Assembly (NCBI RefSeq): GCF_001436095.1
Contig: NZ_AYYK01000022.1
Coordinates: forward strand, 40,377 to 104,376
DNA length: 64,000 nt
From: Lapidilactobacillus dextrinicus DSM 20335
GTDB taxonomy: Bacteria; Bacillota; Bacilli; Lactobacillales; Lactobacillaceae
Reading direction: 5' to 3'
The notes under the pieces are model-generated. The model searched no databases. It had not been told where the DNA came from and saw nothing but the letters and a program-made list of their open reading frames with translations. Positions 1 through 9,803 of this stretch are shown here, one piece after another (position 1 is the first letter of the stretch; every line of letters begins with the position of its first letter). Position numbers and translations under genes: made by a program.

Positions 1-657
1 TGCATTCTTACCAGCTTGTTTAACGAATTCGTCAAAACTAACCGTTGCATCAGCGTCACCATTGTCACTAATAGCGCGAATAATAAGGAATGGTTTATTA
101 AAGTTACCGGCAATTTGTGCAACTGCAGCACCTTCCATTTCAATAGCAGCTACATCTGCAAAATTACCCTTAATTGCCGCAACATGATCGGCGCTGGCTA
201 CAAATTGATCACCAGTAACAATTAAACCAGTTGTTGCAGGTAAATTAAGTTCTTGTGCTGTTTGTTCAACAACGTTTAACAAGTTTTGGTTGGACTTAAA
301 GAATAAGTCTTGGCCTGGCAATTGACCTACTACATAATCGCCGCCATTTGTCACATCAACATCGTGATAGGCTAATTGTTGGCCTAAGACCAACTCACCA
401 ATCGATAATCCTTGTGCCACTCCAGCAGCAGATCCTGTATTAATTAACGCATCAACGTGGAAATGATCGAATAACACCGTTGCTGTCATCGCTGCTTGAA
501 CTTTACCAATTCCTGATTGAGCTAAAACTAATTCAGTTTCTCGATAAGTACCAACCGTAAATTCAGCGCCACCAATTGTTTCAGTTGTAAGGGCTGATAA
601 CTTTTCCCGATATAAAATAATTTCTTCTACCATTGGTACAATAATTCCGATTTTCAC
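1..657 (-). CDS. mtnN: 5'-methylthioadenosine/S-adenosylhomocysteine nucleosidase, 3' end cut by window
   Basis: Hydrolyses the glycosidic bond of MTA and SAH to release adenine, in cytosolic methionine salvage and AI-2 precursor formation. The 219 visible codons start with KIGIIVPMVEEI and carry the phosphorylase-fold segments GIGKVQAAM, NTGSAAG and, near the end, AAIEMEGAAVAQ (substrate-binding Met-Glu) and RAISDNGD (catalytic Asp). The family is about 230 residues, so only roughly ten C-terminal residues lie outside the window. The start is GTG at 657, behind a GGGG on the minus strand; the nearby upstream ATG is out of frame. It is the last visible gene of a minus-strand run with the two genes to its right. 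IVPMVEE replaces the usual IGAMEEE, a small oddity. Confidence 0.93.
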   Translation of the reverse strand, partial: MKIGIIVPMVEEIILYREKLSALTTETIGGAEFTVGTYRETELVLAQSGIGKVQAAMTATVLFDHFHVDALINTGSAAGVAQGLSIGELVLGQQLAYHDVDVTNGGDYVVGQLPGQDLFFKSNQNLLNVVEQTAQELNLPATTGLIVTGDQFVASADHVAAIKGNFADVAAIEMEGAAVAQIAGNFNKPFLIIRAISDNGDADATVSFDEFVKQAGKNA

Positions 658-700
658 TTAAAATACCCCATTTTCAATTGACTAGTTTGCAAACATTTCA

Positions 701-1012
701 TTAAACAAAGAATAAAACTAAATAAACAATTACGATTAAAATAGCGACAATACTAATTGCCCAATTAAGTCGCCGACGCATATTAGGATGAATTGTTTTA
801 GCATCCTTGAATTGTTGTTCCTTTGCTTGTTGACGTGCTACTCGCGACATCGAAGCCGTTGCTTCTGATGTTTCTGACCCTGCTACTTTATCCAAATCAG
901 CCATAAAACGGCTACCACTATGGGCAGCTGTTTGGTTGGTCTTTGATTGGTTAGTAAAGCGCTGGCGTAATCGTTGGAAAAAGCCAGCTGATTGCTTTTC
1001 ACTATGCTTCAT
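701..1012 (-). CDS. Small C-tail-anchored membrane protein of unknown function
   Basis: 103 residues. The first 75 or so are basic and polar (RLRQRF near the start, NMRRRL just before the membrane), and the last 25 form one hydrophobic helix (AISIVAILIVIVYLVLFFV). This predicts a cytosolic domain anchored by its C-terminus. The ATG at 1012 follows AAAGAGG and overlaps the end of the Nudix gene by 11 nt, so the two are translationally coupled. I do not recognise a family. Lactobacilli often carry a similar small ORF between nudF and mtnN, which is family knowledge rather than something visible here. Function unknown. Confidence 0.75.
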   Translation of the reverse strand: MKHSEKQSAGFFQRLRQRFTNQSKTNQTAAHSGSRFMADLDKVAGSETSEATASMSRVARQQAKEQQFKDAKTIHPNMRRRLNWAISIVAILIVIVYLVLFFV

Positions 1013-1568
1013 GTTGATCCTCTTTATCTGGCAATTGTTCCCAATATTTAACCGCTAATAAGGTTTTAGCATCAATAAAGTCTGATTGTTGCAATAATGT
1101 TTGAATTTGTTTAAGGGTTAAAACCTTAACCTCTAAAAATTCATCTGGATCTAATGAACGTTTTTGAGGCAATTCATGTAAGTCCGTTGCTAAATATAGA
1201 TGCATCTTTTCCGTTGCAAAACCAGGAGAAGAATAAAACCGACTTAATAAACGCCATGAATCAGCAGCATAACCAATTTCTTCATTTAATTCACGCTTAG
1301 CAACTGCCAATGGATCTGTTTCGTTGGGATCAATTTTACCAGCAGGAATTTCAACCGTCTCATGGTTTAAAGGTGCTCGCCATTGTCGCACAAAAAACGC
1401 ATGGTCTTGATCTAATAATGCCAACACAGCAACAGCACCATGATGTTTAATAATGTCACGGTATGCTGACTTGCCATTAGGCAACGTTACCGTTTGTTGA
1501 TGAACATCCAAAATATGCCCTTGGTAAATCAACTCATCATTAACGACAGTCTCTTTAAAATCATTCAT
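1002..1568 (-). CDS. nudF: Nudix hydrolase, ADP-ribose pyrophosphatase type
   Basis: 188 residues. It hydrolyses ADP-ribose (and possibly other nucleoside diphosphate sugars) to AMP and ribose 5-phosphate in the cytosol. The Nudix box is complete: G-x5-E-x7-REL-x-EE-x-GY, read from AGKIDPNETDP through AKRELNEEIGY, at about residues 76-100. The proline-containing stretch RFYSSPGFATEKMHLYLA downstream is typical of the ADP-ribose subgroup. The ATG at 1568 follows GGAAAGAG. It is the first gene of the minus-strand group with the tail-anchored protein and mtnN, and about 270 bp of non-coding DNA separates it from the divergent xpaC. The general fold is certain; the substrate is inferred from subgroup resemblance. 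Confidence 0.9.
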   Translation of the reverse strand: MNDFKETVVNDELIYQGHILDVHQQTVTLPNGKSAYRDIIKHHGAVAVLALLDQDHAFFVRQWRAPLNHETVEIPAGKIDPNETDPLAVAKRELNEEIGYAADSWRLLSRFYSSPGFATEKMHLYLATDLHELPQKRSLDPDEFLEVKVLTLKQIQTLLQQSDFIDAKTLLAVKYWEQLPDKEDQHEA

Positions 1569-1838
1569 GAAATCACTCTTTCCACAATGTTACTATGATA
1601 CCTTATCTGTTTCACACTGTAAATTATTTTAGCTTACTTTTTGTACATATAACTAATTCTGATGATTGTTTAACTAAATAACAACATTATACATTGAATA
1701 ATATCATTAAAACATGGCACCACAGGCCGAAATCAACCTAACTTGCCAAAGCATGAGATTAAAATCAACCCTTAGCCTTATTCAGCTTTATTTCAGATAT
1801 GCTAGAATTTGAATAGAAAGTTGTGATGGAGGTCTATC

Positions 1839-2846
1839 ATGAACAAAAAAAATCTACTTAAATTGTTATACCTAATTGTTTTCTTCGTTACCGTTGGCTC
1901 AATTGTCCTTTTTGTTGTCTCAAGTGGGACTAATGTCTTTAGTGGTCTTTTAACGATTGGTTTGGTTGCTTTAGCAGCGTTAATCATCATCAAAGCCATC
2001 AAGCAACAAACTGATAAAAATTGGTTTTTAAAATTATGTGCCGGACTTTTTTACTTCTTAACTGCAGGAACTGTGCTCGGCGCCTTACTATCATTTGTTG
2101 ACCACGGCGTTGATCAAGACGGTTCGATTGCTTTAGGAATGTGTGCGGTATTCTTTGCTGGTATCAGCTACTTATTTGTTGGCATCAAAACCAATCGCAC
2201 TACTAAAAACGAATCTTTTGATCAGCCAATTAGTGAAAAGATGTTAAGCCACTATCAAGAAACTGGTTTAAGTGATACTGATATTAATGTCTTCCGCGAA
2301 ACGATGGCAGATGCTAAACAACAAATTATTGAATTACAAGCAACAATGACTGCTGTTCCTAAATTACGTGCCATTAATTTGAACCATGATACTTTAGAAG
2401 TTAGTAAAGCTATGTTTGCCGCTTTAGTCAGAGAACCACAACGTTTACAGGAAGCCGCTGATTTTTTGTATAAGCATTTACCAAACAGCGTGCAAATTGC
2501 TAAAAAATATCAGGAAATTAGTCGTCACGAAATCAAAACTGCTGATACTTACGCCGTTCTTGATCGTAGTGTTGAAGTGCTCGCTAATCTAAGCGAACAA
2601 ATGAAAAAAGACTACACCAACTTTGTTGCTGATGATATTTCTGAACTTTCCTCAACCTTGGATTCAGTTAACAACCCGCGCCAACAACCTGATTTTAGCA
2701 GCAATAGTGAAAGCTCAATCGCACAAATGCAAGATCAATTAAGCCAAATCCAAAAAGATTATTTAGATAAACAAGCCGCAACTAAAGCAGCTGATAATCA
2801 ATCCGCTCCACAAACTAATAAAGATGGTGATGTTACCCATGACTGA
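1839..2846 (+). CDS. xpaC: XpaC-like membrane protein (5-bromo-4-chloroindolyl phosphate hydrolysis family)
   Basis: 335 residues. Four hydrophobic helices lie in the first 130 residues ([67 protein letters not shown]). A soluble alpha-helical domain follows, with the XpaC-type stretch [18 protein letters not shown] at about 130, and then a Gln/Ser-rich tail. The ATG follows GGAGGT. The stop overlaps the start of telA by 8 nt, the same xpaC-telA pairing as xpaC-yaaN in Bacillus. The name comes from an indirect enzyme phenotype, and the biochemical role is unknown; a function with TelA at the membrane under envelope or toxic-compound stress is inference from the pairing. Confidence 0.82.
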   Translation: MNKKNLLKLLYLIVFFVTVGSIVLFVVSSGTNVFSGLLTIGLVALAALIIIKAIKQQTDKNWFLKLCAGLFYFLTAGTVLGALLSFVDHGVDQDGSIALGMCAVFFAGISYLFVGIKTNRTTKNESFDQPISEKMLSHYQETGLSDTDINVFRETMADAKQQIIELQATMTAVPKLRAINLNHDTLEVSKAMFAALVREPQRLQEAADFLYKHLPNSVQIAKKYQEISRHEIKTADTYAVLDRSVEVLANLSEQMKKDYTNFVADDISELSSTLDSVNNPRQQPDFSSNSESSIAQMQDQLSQIQKDYLDKQAATKAADNQSAPQTNKDGDVTHD

Positions 2847-4041
2847 AAAGAACAACGATCAAAATAACTTATATGATGACTTATTATCGACGCCATTTGC
2901 TGATGACCAGTTGACAAAAGCAACACCTCAGGCCCCAAGCGTCGATCATGCCCTTGAGAAACTCTCACCAGATCAACGCAAACAAGCTGAAGCATTAGCT
3001 GAACAAATTGATACTAAAAATCAAACGGCAGTTTTAAATTATGGTGCTAACGCCCAGAAGAAACTGTCTGAGTTCTCCCAACAAATGTTAAATCAAGTTC
3101 AAAGCCAACAAACTGGTGAAATTGGTGGCGCCTTAACTGATTTAATGTATCGTCTAAACGAGGCCAATCCTTCAGAATTACAAGCTGAAGATAACAATGT
3201 TTTTCGCAAGTTATTTGGTAAAGTTAAGCGTTCCGTTTACGAGATTACAGCCAAGTATCAAAAAATTGGCGCACAAATCGACACCATCGGTACCAAATTA
3301 GAGCATCAAAAAAATGAATTGCTCGTCGATAATAAAATGTTAGATGGTCTTTACGAACAAAATAAAGATTACTTTGATGCCTTAAATGTTTACATTGCTG
3401 CTGGTAAAGTTAAATTGCAAGATTTACAAGAAAATCAAATTCCGCAACTACTTGCAGCTGCAGAGCAATCCGGTGACCAAATGCAAGTTCAAGAAGCCAA
3501 TGATCTTAAACAGTTTGCTGACCGCCTAGAAAAACGGACTCACGACTTAGAATTAGCACGCCAAATTACGATTCAACAAGCACCACAAATTCGTTTAATC
3601 CAAGGCACAAACCAAGCACTTGCCGAAAAAATTCAAGCGTCAATCAACACAGCAATTCCATTATGGAAGAATCAAGTTGCGATTGCGTTAACCTTATTAC
3701 GGCAAAAAGATGCGGTTACTGCTCAACGCCAAGTTTCACAAACAACTAACGACTTATTGACGAAAAATTCAGAAATGCTGAAAATTTCCGCTATCGAAAC
3801 AGCTAAAGAAAACGAACGAGGTGTCGTTGATATCGAAACCTTACAAAAAACGCAAAATGATCTCATAGAGACACTCCAAGAAACATTGAAGATTCAGCAA
3901 GAAGGTCATACTAAACGACAACATGCTGAAGTCGAGTTACAAAAGATGGAAGACGAATTAAAGAATCACCTATTGGCATATAGCCACGGTTCAACCAGTG
4001 ACGGCTCACCTTATCGAAAAGACGTCACAGATTCCAAATAA
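2839..4041 (+). CDS. telA: TelA family toxic anion resistance protein
   Basis: About 400 residues, soluble and almost wholly helical, rich in Gln and Glu, with long coiled-coil segments throughout; the family is linked to tellurite and other anion or envelope stress in Gram-positives, with unknown mechanism. Recognisable blocks are [18 protein letters not shown] near the N-terminus and [24 protein letters not shown] towards the end. I chose ATG 2839 because GGTGATG lies at good spacing before it; an in-frame ATG at 2824 would add five residues with a poor ribosome site. It overlaps xpaC by 8 nt, so the two proteins are probably made together. A bidirectional terminator follows at once. Confidence 0.87.
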   Translation: MTEKNNDQNNLYDDLLSTPFADDQLTKATPQAPSVDHALEKLSPDQRKQAEALAEQIDTKNQTAVLNYGANAQKKLSEFSQQMLNQVQSQQTGEIGGALTDLMYRLNEANPSELQAEDNNVFRKLFGKVKRSVYEITAKYQKIGAQIDTIGTKLEHQKNELLVDNKMLDGLYEQNKDYFDALNVYIAAGKVKLQDLQENQIPQLLAAAEQSGDQMQVQEANDLKQFADRLEKRTHDLELARQITIQQAPQIRLIQGTNQALAEKIQASINTAIPLWKNQVAIALTLLRQKDAVTAQRQVSQTTNDLLTKNSEMLKISAIETAKENERGVVDIETLQKTQNDLIETLQETLKIQQEGHTKRQHAEVELQKMEDELKNHLLAYSHGSTSDGSPYRKDVTDSK

Positions 4042-4051
4042 GCTTTATCAT

Positions 4052-4107
4052 AAAAAGATCCTGATCACCTAGAAGCGATAACTTCTAAGTGATCAGGATC
4101 TTTTTTT
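4052..4107. terminator. Bidirectional intrinsic terminator between telA and the cold-shock gene
   Basis: A long inverted repeat (AAAAAGATCCTGATCACCTA on the left, its near-complement on the right, loop around 4072-4084) is flanked by A-run and T-run, so it can stop transcription from both converging operons. Confidence 0.9.
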
Positions 4108-4130
4108 ATAGCTTAACTAACGACTAAAAA

Positions 4131-4370
4131 TTAATACTCATCATTTGAATCGGATTCTTTTATTTCGTCTTCTAGAATTTCAACATTAACAGCTTGCGGG
4201 CCGTTTTCACCCTGAACAATTTGAAATTCAACTGGTTGCCCTGGTGTTAGTGTTTTAAAGCCACTACCTTTAATTGCTGAAAAGAAAACAAATGTATCAG
4301 GCAAACCCGGCGAGCTAATGAAGCCGAAACCTTTTTGCTCATCGAAGGAACGAACTTTACCTTGAATCAT
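4131..4370 (-). CDS. Cold-shock domain protein with acidic C-terminal tail
   Basis: 79 residues. A single-stranded nucleic acid binding OB fold and RNA chaperone: RNP1 reads KGFGFI and RNP2 reads TFVFFSAI (usual form VFVHFSAI), preceded by [12 protein letters not shown]. The typical CspA-type length is 66; here an extra acidic tail ([16 protein letters not shown]) is appended. I placed the start at ATG 4370, directly behind AGGAGG; the longer open frame upstream overlaps ileS and is not a cold-shock sequence. It lies 22 nt after ileS, so it probably shares the ileS transcript as well as any own promoter. The replacement of the RNP2 His by Phe and the tail set it apart from the main Csp proteins. 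Confidence 0.87.
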   Translation of the reverse strand: MIQGKVRSFDEQKGFGFISSPGLPDTFVFFSAIKGSGFKTLTPGQPVEFQIVQGENGPQAVNVEILEDEIKESDSNDEY

Positions 4371-4392
4371 GGCTAAGCCTCCTATCAAAAGT

Positions 4393-7179
4393 TTACTTGT
4401 TTGTATCAAAACCTTCTTCAATAACTTCTGGAAATTCTTGACGAACAATGGCGGCACAACTTGCGCATAAATTAGGCAAATCAGTGTCACTACCAACATC
4501 CGTCAAAGTCTTCCGGCAACGATCACAAACTTCACCTGGTGCATGTTCAACCTTAATTGCAAAATCATTGAACTTAGTTGTATCTGCTGGCACTTGATCA
4601 TCACTAATCGTTAACTTAGAAACGATCAATAATTGTGCTAAATTAGCATCTAACATTGATAAGATATTTTTCAACTCTGTATTTGGATAGATAGTAATAG
4701 CAGCTTCCAATGATTTACCGATGATTTTTTCATTACGCGCTTCTTCAAGTGCACGGTGAACATCATCACGGAATTTCATGAAGTTAGACCATTGAACCAA
4801 CAATGTATCCTGACTAACTAATTTCTTAACTTCTGGCATTTCTGCTAATTGCACATAATCTTCTGGTTCAGATAGATATGACCAAACTTCTTCAGCTGTA
4901 TGTGGCAAAATTGGCGTTAAGAGCTTAGTTAAGTCAACTAAGCACTCATAGATCACTGTCTGCATAGAACGACGCTCAGGGTCGTTTTCAGCGTCAATAT
5001 AGACAACGTCTTTGGCTACATCTAGATAGAAGGCTGATAAATCATTTACCAAGAAACTATTGATTAATTTATAAACCGTTGCAAAATCATATTCGTCATA
5101 AGCAGCATACACTTTAGTCATGACTTCATTTAATCGAGCCAGCATGTATTGATCAACTTCGCGTAAATCCTCATAAGCGACTTTGTTTTGGTTAAGATCA
5201 AAATCTGTCACATTGGCTAACATGAAACGCATTGTATTACGGATCTTACGATAAGATTCAGATACTTGACGCATAACATCCATTGAGACAGCCACATCAG
5301 AACTTGTATCAACAGAAGCTACCCATAAACGAATGATTTCAGCACCCATTTGTTTGAAGATATCATTAGGGTCAATGACATTTCCTAATGACTTACTCAT
5401 CTTATGACCCTTAGCATCTAACGTGAAGCCTTGTGATAAGACTTGTCGATAAGGTGCTTGGCCAGTAACAGCGACACTTGTAATAATACTTGAATTAAAC
5501 CAGCCACGATATTGATCAGAGCCCTCAAGATACAAGTCAGCTGGGAAACTTAAATCATCGCGTTGTGCCATAACTGATTGATGAGAAGAACCTGAGTCAA
5601 ACCAAACATCCAAGATATCTTTTTCTTTAGTAAATTCACCATTAGGACTGCCTGGATGAGTGAATCCTTCCGGTAACAACTCTTTGGCTGTCTTTTCATA
5701 CCAAACAATTGAACCATGCTCAGCAAATAAATCTGCCACATGATTAATCGTTTCTGGTGTAATAATGGCGGTTCCATCTTCAGCATAGAAGATTGGCAAT
5801 GGCAAACCCCAAGCCCGTTGACGAGAAATAACCCAATCGCCACGATCACGAATCATATTATAAAGACGTGTTTTACCCCATTCAGGGAAGAACTTAACGC
5901 CGTTAATTTGTTCTAGAATTTGATCACGGAAAGCATCAATTGAAGCAAACCATTGGGTCGTTGCTCGATAAATAACTGGTTTCTTAGTTCGCCAATCATG
6001 AGGATAACTATGGGTAAAGAAACTTAATTTAAGAAGTGAACCATTTTCTTCTAAGGCATCAGTTACCATCTTATTAGCATCATCATAAAAGACACCCTCA
6101 AAACCAGGTGCATTCTCGTTCATGTAGCCTTGAGCATCAACCACTGAATAAATAGGTAAATGATACTTCATCCCAACGTTGAAGTCATCAGCACCATGGC
6201 CAGGAGCAGTATGAACTAAGCCGGTACCATCATCTAAAGTAACATGATCGCCAAGAATAACTAATGATTCCCGATCATATAATGGATGTTTAGCCGTAAT
6301 CAATTCTAAATCTTTACCAGAAACATGTTTTACAACTTGGTAATCTTCAAAACCAATAGCTGCAGTAGCTTCAGCTAAACGTTCAGTAGCAATGACATAT
6401 TTTTGACCATTTGCTTCAATGACACTGTAATCAAAGCGTGGGTTAACGGAAATTGCCAAGTTAGCTGGAATTGTCCAAGGTGTTGTAGTCCAGATGATTA
6501 AAGATGTATCTGCATCGAGCACACCCTTGCCATCAATGACTTTAAAAGCAACAAAAATTGAAGGTGATTTAACATCATGATATTCAATTTCAGCTTCGGC
6601 TAAAGTTGACTCAGAAGATGGTGACCAATAAACAGGCTTCTTACCTTTATAGATATAACCTTTTTCAGCCATCTTACCAAAAATTCGCACTTCTTCAGCT
6701 TCGAATTCTGGTTGTAAGGTGATATAAGGATGGTCCCAATCGGCAGAGATACCTAAACGTTTAAAACCAGCTTTTTGCTTCTCCACTTCGCCCATAGCAT
6801 AATCAAAACATAATTTACGATATTCAATTGGATCCATTGTCTTACGGTCAATACCTTGTTTAGCCAATTGTTGTTCGATTGGTAGACCGTGAGTATCCCA
6901 ACCAGGTACGTAAGGTGCACGGAAGCCATGCATTGACTTGTAACGTACAATAATATCCTTACTAACCTTATTCATAGCATGGCCTAAATGGATATTACCA
7001 TTGGCAAATGGTGGGCCATCATGCAACATAAAGGTTGGCTTACCTTCATTTAATTTTTGTCGTTGTTCGTAAAGTTGATTTTCTTCCCAATCAGCTTGCC
7101 ATTCTGGTTCACGCTTAGGCAAACTACCGCGCATTGGAAACTTGGTTTTGCCAAGATGCAACGTATCTTTTACTCTCAT
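4393..7179 (-). CDS. ileS: Isoleucyl-tRNA synthetase
   Basis: 928 residues, class I enzyme charging tRNA-Ile, cytosolic. HIGH motif GNIHLGHA at 61-68, editing (CP1) domain in the middle, KMSKS near residue 595, and a C-terminal zinc finger with CDRC (885-888) and CASC (905-908), which is typical of the short bacterial type. The ATG at 7179 lies seven bases behind GGAGG; the TTG one codon earlier is too close to the ribosome site. It follows divIVA, as is usual in Gram-positives, but has its own control: a T-box leader with an isoleucine specifier fills the gap. A cold-shock gene follows 22 nt downstream. Confidence 0.98.
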   Translation of the reverse strand: MRVKDTLHLGKTKFPMRGSLPKREPEWQADWEENQLYEQRQKLNEGKPTFMLHDGPPFANGNIHLGHAMNKVSKDIIVRYKSMHGFRAPYVPGWDTHGLPIEQQLAKQGIDRKTMDPIEYRKLCFDYAMGEVEKQKAGFKRLGISADWDHPYITLQPEFEAEEVRIFGKMAEKGYIYKGKKPVYWSPSSESTLAEAEIEYHDVKSPSIFVAFKVIDGKGVLDADTSLIIWTTTPWTIPANLAISVNPRFDYSVIEANGQKYVIATERLAEATAAIGFEDYQVVKHVSGKDLELITAKHPLYDRESLVILGDHVTLDDGTGLVHTAPGHGADDFNVGMKYHLPIYSVVDAQGYMNENAPGFEGVFYDDANKMVTDALEENGSLLKLSFFTHSYPHDWRTKKPVIYRATTQWFASIDAFRDQILEQINGVKFFPEWGKTRLYNMIRDRGDWVISRQRAWGLPLPIFYAEDGTAIITPETINHVADLFAEHGSIVWYEKTAKELLPEGFTHPGSPNGEFTKEKDILDVWFDSGSSHQSVMAQRDDLSFPADLYLEGSDQYRGWFNSSIITSVAVTGQAPYRQVLSQGFTLDAKGHKMSKSLGNVIDPNDIFKQMGAEIIRLWVASVDTSSDVAVSMDVMRQVSESYRKIRNTMRFMLANVTDFDLNQNKVAYEDLREVDQYMLARLNEVMTKVYAAYDEYDFATVYKLINSFLVNDLSAFYLDVAKDVVYIDAENDPERRSMQTVIYECLVDLTKLLTPILPHTAEEVWSYLSEPEDYVQLAEMPEVKKLVSQDTLLVQWSNFMKFRDDVHRALEEARNEKIIGKSLEAAITIYPNTELKNILSMLDANLAQLLIVSKLTISDDQVPADTTKFNDFAIKVEHAPGEVCDRCRKTLTDVGSDTDLPNLCASCAAIVRQEFPEVIEEGFDTNK

Positions 7180-7227
7180 CAATTTTCCTCCTCAAAATCA
7201 TAACAAATTATATTAATTAAAGTACAA

Positions 7228-7412
7228 AAAAATCGCCCTATCTAATATAGGACGAGATTCCCGTGGTACCACCTAAATTGAAAGGATAAACCTTTCCACT
7301 CATTACTAGTTATTCGATTGTTGCCCAAGTTGATGCACGATGAATTGACATATCGACCTCACACCGTCGTCGACTCGCTAAAATGTTTAATTTCATCGCT
7401 TAGACTTGAACA
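7228..7412 (-). promoter_or_regulatory. T-box leader controlling ileS
   Basis: On the minus strand the conserved T-box bulge AGGTGGTACCACGGG lies at about 7259-7273 and is followed by a G+C-rich hairpin and seven T residues (about 7229-7253), the competing terminator. Upstream, CAAGT near 7408 pairs with ACTTG near 7330 as the base of stem I, and the internal loop on its 3' side holds ATC (7332-7334) followed by A, an isoleucine specifier. Uncharged tRNA-Ile would pair with ATC and with the T-box bulge and stabilise the antiterminator. A possible start signal is TTGTTT, 17 nt, TAAAAT, overlapping the end of divIVA. Confidence 0.92.
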
Positions 7413-7431
7413 TCATTTAATAATTTATATT

Positions 7432-8202
7432 TTACTTGTCTTGATCGGGAAAAACAATAGTAACGCCATCCGCTTCATTATCAGCTGGTGCTTCCTGTTG
7501 TTCTTCTGGTTGATCATCGCGAGTCCGATGTTGGAAAACTGGTTGGTCGTCATTATCGTCAGTAACTTCATCTACTGGCGCTACGACATCATTTACCTCT
7601 TCCACATGCTCTGCAACGACTGTATCTACAACTTCTTGATTGTCAGTTTGAACGTCTGCGTTATTACCATTATCAGTAAAACGAGCATCTGCAGGATCAA
7701 CGACAGCCTGATTCAATAATGTTTCCCATTCAGGTGCATTAACCATTGCCAATTGTGATTCCAACAGAACTTGAAGTTTTTGATGGAACACACGAGTACT
7801 CTTACGTAATTCTTCAGCTTCAACTGTTAATTGACGAGAACGATCTGTTGCGTCAGTTAAAATTTGATTAGAACGGTTAGTTGCATCACGAACCAAAGTA
7901 TCAGCTTTCTTTTGTGCTTCTGCTTTAGTTAATTCAGCTTCTTGATGTGCATTAGCTTTAACGCGTTCGCCAGCATCTTGCGCAACAATAATTGATTGAT
8001 TTAAAGCATCCTTCAAATCTGTAAAGTAGCTAACACGTTCCTGACTTTCTTTTAATGATTGTTCAAGTTGTTGATTTCTCAATAACAAATCATTGTAATC
8101 AGCTGCGACTTGGTCAAGAAAATCTTGAACTTGATCAACATCATAGCCACGGAAGTGTGTTTCGAATTTTTGATTTTGAATATCATTTGGTGTAACTGCC
8201 AT
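7432..8202 (-). CDS. divIVA: DivIVA cell division/polarity scaffold
   Basis: 256 residues. The N-terminal membrane-curvature binding segment reads MAVTPNDIQNQKFETHFRGY, with the conserved FxxxxRGYDxxxVxxFLD pattern at about 13-30. Coiled coil follows from about 30 to 170, interrupted near the middle, and the C-terminus is a long acidic tail rich in Asp, Glu, Val and Gln (180-250) of low complexity. It binds negatively curved membrane at the septum and recruits division and wall proteins. The ATG follows AAGGAG. Last division gene of the cluster, 19 nt after ylmH. Confidence 0.95.
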   Translation of the reverse strand: MAVTPNDIQNQKFETHFRGYDVDQVQDFLDQVAADYNDLLLRNQQLEQSLKESQERVSYFTDLKDALNQSIIVAQDAGERVKANAHQEAELTKAEAQKKADTLVRDATNRSNQILTDATDRSRQLTVEAEELRKSTRVFHQKLQVLLESQLAMVNAPEWETLLNQAVVDPADARFTDNGNNADVQTDNQEVVDTVVAEHVEEVNDVVAPVDEVTDDNDDQPVFQHRTRDDQPEEQQEAPADNEADGVTIVFPDQDK

Positions 8203-8221
8203 TCTAAAATCTCCTTATCAA

Positions 8222-9022
8222 TTAATGACTTAATGATTCTCGTCTTAAGGTTGCTATTTCTAATTTATAACGTTCTTTACGTGTTTTCCCGAGCACTTCA
8301 CGAATTTGGATGCGTCCATATTTTCGTACACTTAACATATCAAGTAAATCCACTTGAAAGTCAGGATGTTCATTGACACTCCAATTCACTTGAACGCGTG
8401 AGTTCTCTACCAAGTCTTTTGCACGTTGGCGAGAGATATTAAAAGTTTCGGCAATAATTGTATCCAAGCGCATTGATGTGACAATAATCGTCTCATCCTG
8501 CCAGTCAACAACTGGTGTCACAGCTTCCAGTAATGGCACCGATTCAACGCGAACATTTATCGGACCGATCTTGGTTATTTGTTCCGTAAAAAATTGAGAC
8601 ATTGTCTCAACACCGAAAAACTGCCACCGCTCACCGTCAGTAATAATATCACCAAATTGACTGCGGTCCAAGCCTGAGTTGACTAATGTACCTAAAATCC
8701 GACCATGTGAGAGTGTTGCAAATTTGGTGGGATACTTAATTTCAAATAATTTAATTTGAAAGTCTGCTGACTCTGGTTGAAAATAACCTGGCGCAAAAAT
8801 AACACGTTGACGCTCTGCCTGATTATAACCACCGTCTTGCCAATAGCGAAAGGTATCGTCTAACTTGCCCAGCACAGCTTCAATTAAGAAAACTTGGCGT
8901 GGATCTAAAAAGTCAGTTAAAATCGGGCGATACTCATTAAGGGCTTGATTGCGCCAATCATTAATGCGTTCTATAAACGGGCGTTCTTCGGGGCGGAAAT
9001 GTTGAAATACGGCACTATCCAA
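8222..9022 (-). CDS. ylmH: YlmH, S4-domain RNA-binding protein
   Basis: About 266 residues. The N-terminal part (FRPEERPFIERINDW) and middle match the YlmH family, and the C-terminal third is an S4 RNA-binding fold with the SRMRLDxIIxxxxxISRxxAxxxVxxxxVxVN pattern (seen as TSMRLDTIIAETFNISRQRA, then SRVQVNW). In Bacillus the protein associates with ribosomes or released 50S-peptidyl-tRNA, which is family knowledge. I chose TTG 9022 because AGGAG lies eight bases before it; the GTG at 9031 overlaps that ribosome site and would add three residues. Located between yggT and divIVA as in other Firmicutes. Confidence 0.92.
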   Translation of the reverse strand: MDSAVFQHFRPEERPFIERINDWRNQALNEYRPILTDFLDPRQVFLIEAVLGKLDDTFRYWQDGGYNQAERQRVIFAPGYFQPESADFQIKLFEIKYPTKFATLSHGRILGTLVNSGLDRSQFGDIITDGERWQFFGVETMSQFFTEQITKIGPINVRVESVPLLEAVTPVVDWQDETIIVTSMRLDTIIAETFNISRQRAKDLVENSRVQVNWSVNEHPDFQVDLLDMLSVRKYGRIQIREVLGKTRKERYKLEIATLRRESLSH

Positions 9023-9054
9023 TCTTCTCACTCCTTATCTTTTACCCTAATTGT

Positions 9055-9330
9055 TTAAAAAACACCAAAGAAAAGCAACGAAAGTAACCTGCGAACCAAA
9101 TAAATTAGGAAAAACGCAACAATTGGTGAAAAACTAATACCGCCAATTGTTGGTATGAAACGATCGATCACGTCAAATAACGGATCGACCAATTTACCAA
9201 CAATTTCACCTAATTTTGATTGACGCGCCTGCGGTACCCACGACATAATGACGTCGATGATAATCACATAACTATACGCGGTTAACGCATAGTTTAGTAA
9301 GAGATAAATGCCATTTAAGAATGTTATCAT
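9055..9330 (-). CDS. ylmG: YggT family membrane protein
   Basis: 91 residues with two membrane helices (ITFLNGIYLLLNYALTAYSYVIIIDVIMSWV and SPIVAFFLIYLVRRLLSLLFF). The central signature is DxxMSWVPQARQSKLGEIVGKLVDPLFDVIDRFIP, the family hallmark. The ATG overlaps the sepF stop (TAATG), so translation is coupled. The family sits in the ylm region next to sepF across Firmicutes and cyanobacteria and is tied to division or membrane protein assembly; the exact role is not established. Confidence 0.93.
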   Translation of the reverse strand: MITFLNGIYLLLNYALTAYSYVIIIDVIMSWVPQARQSKLGEIVGKLVDPLFDVIDRFIPTIGGISFSPIVAFFLIYLVRRLLSLLFFGVF

Positions 9331-9770
9331 TAATCAAAATCCTTATCACTTTTCAAAACGTCTGAAATTGAACCTTGAATTTCAAATTTAGCTGGTGTAC
9401 ATAAGAAAATCTTATCACCAACACGTTGAATTTCACCTTTAACAGCAAAGACAGTCCCAGTCAAAAAATCAATAACTCGACGTGACTGAGCTTCTTCCAT
9501 TTGAGTAAAATTAACAATTACGGCTTGATTATTTAATAAGCTCGTTGAAATTTCCTTTGCATCAGCATAAAACTTAGGTTCGGAAATTACAATTTTACTT
9601 GAAGTTGCAGCAGAACGAGTACTGTTACTCAAAGGCACAACATTACTTGAGGCGATCTCAAGTTTTTCTTCATTTTGACCATTATTCATATTAACTGATT
9701 GTTGATCAGTCATTTCATAATCGTCATCATCTGTCATACCGAAGAAACGATTTAGCTTTTCAAAAGCCAT
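9330..9770 (-). CDS. sepF: SepF, FtsZ-anchoring division protein
   Basis: 146 residues. The N-terminus (MAFEKLNRFFGMTDDDDY) is an amphipathic membrane-binding helix, an Asn/Ser-rich linker spans about 20-60, and the globular SepF domain (SEPKFYADAKEISTSLLNNQAVIVNFTQM...RRVIDFLTG...GEIQRVGDKIFLCTP) fills about 62-137. SepF forms rings that bundle FtsZ and tie it to the membrane alongside FtsA. Start ATG behind GAGGTG; it follows ftsZ by 33 nt and touches yggT by one base. Confidence 0.96.
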   Translation of the reverse strand: MAFEKLNRFFGMTDDDDYEMTDQQSVNMNNGQNEEKLEIASSNVVPLSNSTRSAATSSKIVISEPKFYADAKEISTSLLNNQAVIVNFTQMEEAQSRRVIDFLTGTVFAVKGEIQRVGDKIFLCTPAKFEIQGSISDVLKSDKDFD

Positions 9771-9803
9771 ATTAATTCACCTCATCACGATTACGCTGAC
9801 TGA

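Noticed and set aside
1569..1838. Promoter for xpaC (TTCAGC, 16 bp, TAGAAT near 1802)
   Set aside because: The -10 is acceptable but the -35 is not; too weak to list.
5550..5849. Minus-strand open frame of 99 codons
   Set aside because: Lies within ileS in another frame; shadow.
7318..7719. Plus-strand open frame over the T-box and divIVA end
   Set aside because: It overlaps the T-box leader and the biased acidic tail of divIVA, with no ribosome site.
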